Shown piece after piece: positions 62,445-64,000 of a stretch of DNA of 64,000 nucleotides. Within the stretch, counting starts at the first letter, position 1. The number at the start of each line of letters is the position of its first letter. Origin of the DNA: Paragordius varius (Eukaryota > Nematomorpha); NCBI GenBank assembly GCA_964247055.1, contig OZ176051.1:14074001-14138000 (forward strand), in the 5' to 3' direction. Position numbers and translations under genes: made by a program. The notes beneath the pieces were generated by a model. It saw only the letters and a program-made list of their open reading frames with translations, ran no database searches and was not told where the DNA came from.

Positions 62445-64000
62445 CAGTGGCCGAACTATAAATTGTGCCCCCCTCCCCCCAAAAAAACGTTCACAGTTAT
62501 TTTTCACTTGGTGCATGACTTAGATTCGTAAAGAATTATTATATTTAAAAATGATTATATTTACATGACTTGGCATCCTGAGTCTAAAATTTTTGCGTTC
62601 CTGGTATTTTTATATATATGGTTAGTACCCACCCGCCCACTTTAACCATCGCCAATTCCTTAATCTTAACGTTAACTTAAAATAACTAAATAACCTATTA
62701 AGAGCATGTATTAATCAGAAAATCAGTTAGATTTCGTTTTCTCGATTTTGCATGAGCATATTTTCCAATTATATCTTTTTTATCCATTTGATCCGCCATC
62801 TCCGCTTCAATCGCTAGTAACAATAAATTGCTCCACCTTTTTTCAGCCATCGTGCTTCTAATATAATTTTTAATTATTTTAAACTTTAAGGATGAACGTT
62901 TCGCTGTAGCAACCGTAACTGGTAAAGTCAGAAAAATAATAATGCTATAACTTCATCACAACTGGCTGAAACTGTTGGGTGCTTATAATTAATAGCTCTG
63001 CAAATTGCCTGGCATTGTTAATTTGAGCGATCTCATCCTTAAGCGAATTAGAAACTGACACTATTTGAATCGGAAAATATTCATTTAAATCGTTGGAGAA
63101 TTAATTATTAAATATTTAGCTGAGTTGATAATTTCTACTTCATTCATTTTAGTTAACTTTGATGGAAGCAGAAATAAAACATTTCCGCTACGCTATAAAA
63201 ACTGTCGAATCTATTTTTTAACTCAAAAATTACAATATCTAAAATATTGAAAACATTCACTCTAAACTTATCATCTAAATTAGAAAATCTATGGTCATCG
63301 GCATGTTCATATATGTTTTTAATAATTTTATTCTTATCATTAAAAACAGGTTTAATGCCCTATTTTATTGCCATTTCAATGGCATCTTTTTATGCGGTTA
63401 TATAGTCACTTCTATATTTTTAGAAGTTTATAAAATTTCCAACTCTGTTATTGCTTTTATAAGGTCCATATTATTCGATTGTAATGTTGTAATATATGTA
63501 AAAAAACATAAAAATATAAATTCAAATTTAAATATTATTTAAAACATAAAAGCTTCTTCTGCTCATTTTTCTTAGTGCTAGTTAATGTTATATTGGTTAA
63601 AACCTTGATAACAAAGTAACCATATTTTATTGATACCTTCTAGCTCAACGAGGGGGATTTAATTTTTAATTTATTTTAGATACCTGAGTAGAACTCCTCA
63701 AAAGGTCCCATCTTTTTTACCGTGTCAGAAAATATATATTGCCTCCAGAGTTGCATAAAAATCGGTTGCTCTAGATTTAATAAATCATTTATAACTAAAT
63801 TTAAATTATGAGCGGCTCAATGTAAACTGCCTGGTCCTTTCTCAAAAGAGATTGTGCTCCATTGTAAGTTCCGCTTATAACACTGGCTTCATCATAACCT
63901 TGGCTTCTACACTTATCTAATGATAAATTATAGTTTAAAGATTTTTTATTAATCTATATAACTCATATGCTGAATAATTATTAATTTCTCTAAATCCCTA
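62445..64000 (-). mobile_element. hAT transposon (TTF/ZMYM-like), transposase on minus strand, runs off window
   Basis: The left end reads CAGTGGCCGAACTATAAATTG followed by a C-rich tract, in the style of this hAT group. The minus strand carries transposase traces in the expected order. Near 63800-63900 is SQGYDEASVISGTYNGAQS, where a catalytic-region D would fall. Near 63130-63190 is LPSKLTKMNEVEIINSAKYL. Near 62740-62880 is the hAT dimerisation tail KFKIIKNYIRSTMAEKRWS. Several stops and frame changes show that it is dead. The N-terminal part and right end lie outside the window. Confidence 0.8.

Overview
The window is AT-rich (well over two thirds A+T by eye) animal nuclear DNA. Two multi-exon host genes with short GT-AG introns, a Mondo-type bHLH-Zip transcription factor and an SLC46-type transporter, point to a metazoan. 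I cannot name the species. The repeats (several hAT families, foldback elements, LINEs of the endonuclease-reverse transcriptase kind, a Ty3/gypsy fossil) suit a small invertebrate genome rich in DNA transposons.

Layout. Bases 1-1561 are hAT debris. Bases 2289-7719 (+) hold a six-exon SLC46-family major facilitator gene. Bases 8351-13387 (-) hold a twelve-exon Mondo (MLXIP/MLXIPL/Mio) gene. The two genes converge and a hAT-type MITE lies between them. Bases 14.7-25.8 kb are repeats: a rearranged LINE, a 1.1 kb palindromic MITE, two tandem foldback palindromes carrying hAT cores, a worn Ty3/gypsy remnant, and a duplicated segment that also forms the window's left edge.

From 26.5 kb to 61.4 kb three copies of one unrecognised gene family are spread among repeats: copy 1 at 26474-28291 (-), copy 2 at 38019-41247 (+, apparently a pseudogene) and copy 3 at 53963-61401 (+). 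Each has a ten-cysteine exon, a mucin-like Thr/Ser/Pro exon, an Arg/Lys-rich exon and a short basic terminal exon, all joined by phase-1 introns. The first exon, presumably encoding a signal peptide, was not found for any copy. This family is the best candidate here for something undescribed.

Between and inside these copies lie a 1.77 kb hAT with a perfect 8-bp target duplication, a second hAT whose empty site survives in another repeat copy, a LINE (46.9-49.0 kb), two more 1.1 kb palindromic MITEs (one split by a probable solo LTR), and several foldback palindromes. The last intron of copy 3 is about 5.7 kb and is mostly foldback DNA. The right edge is the start of another hAT transposase relic that runs off the window. 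No rRNA gene, intact tRNA gene or CRISPR array was seen.
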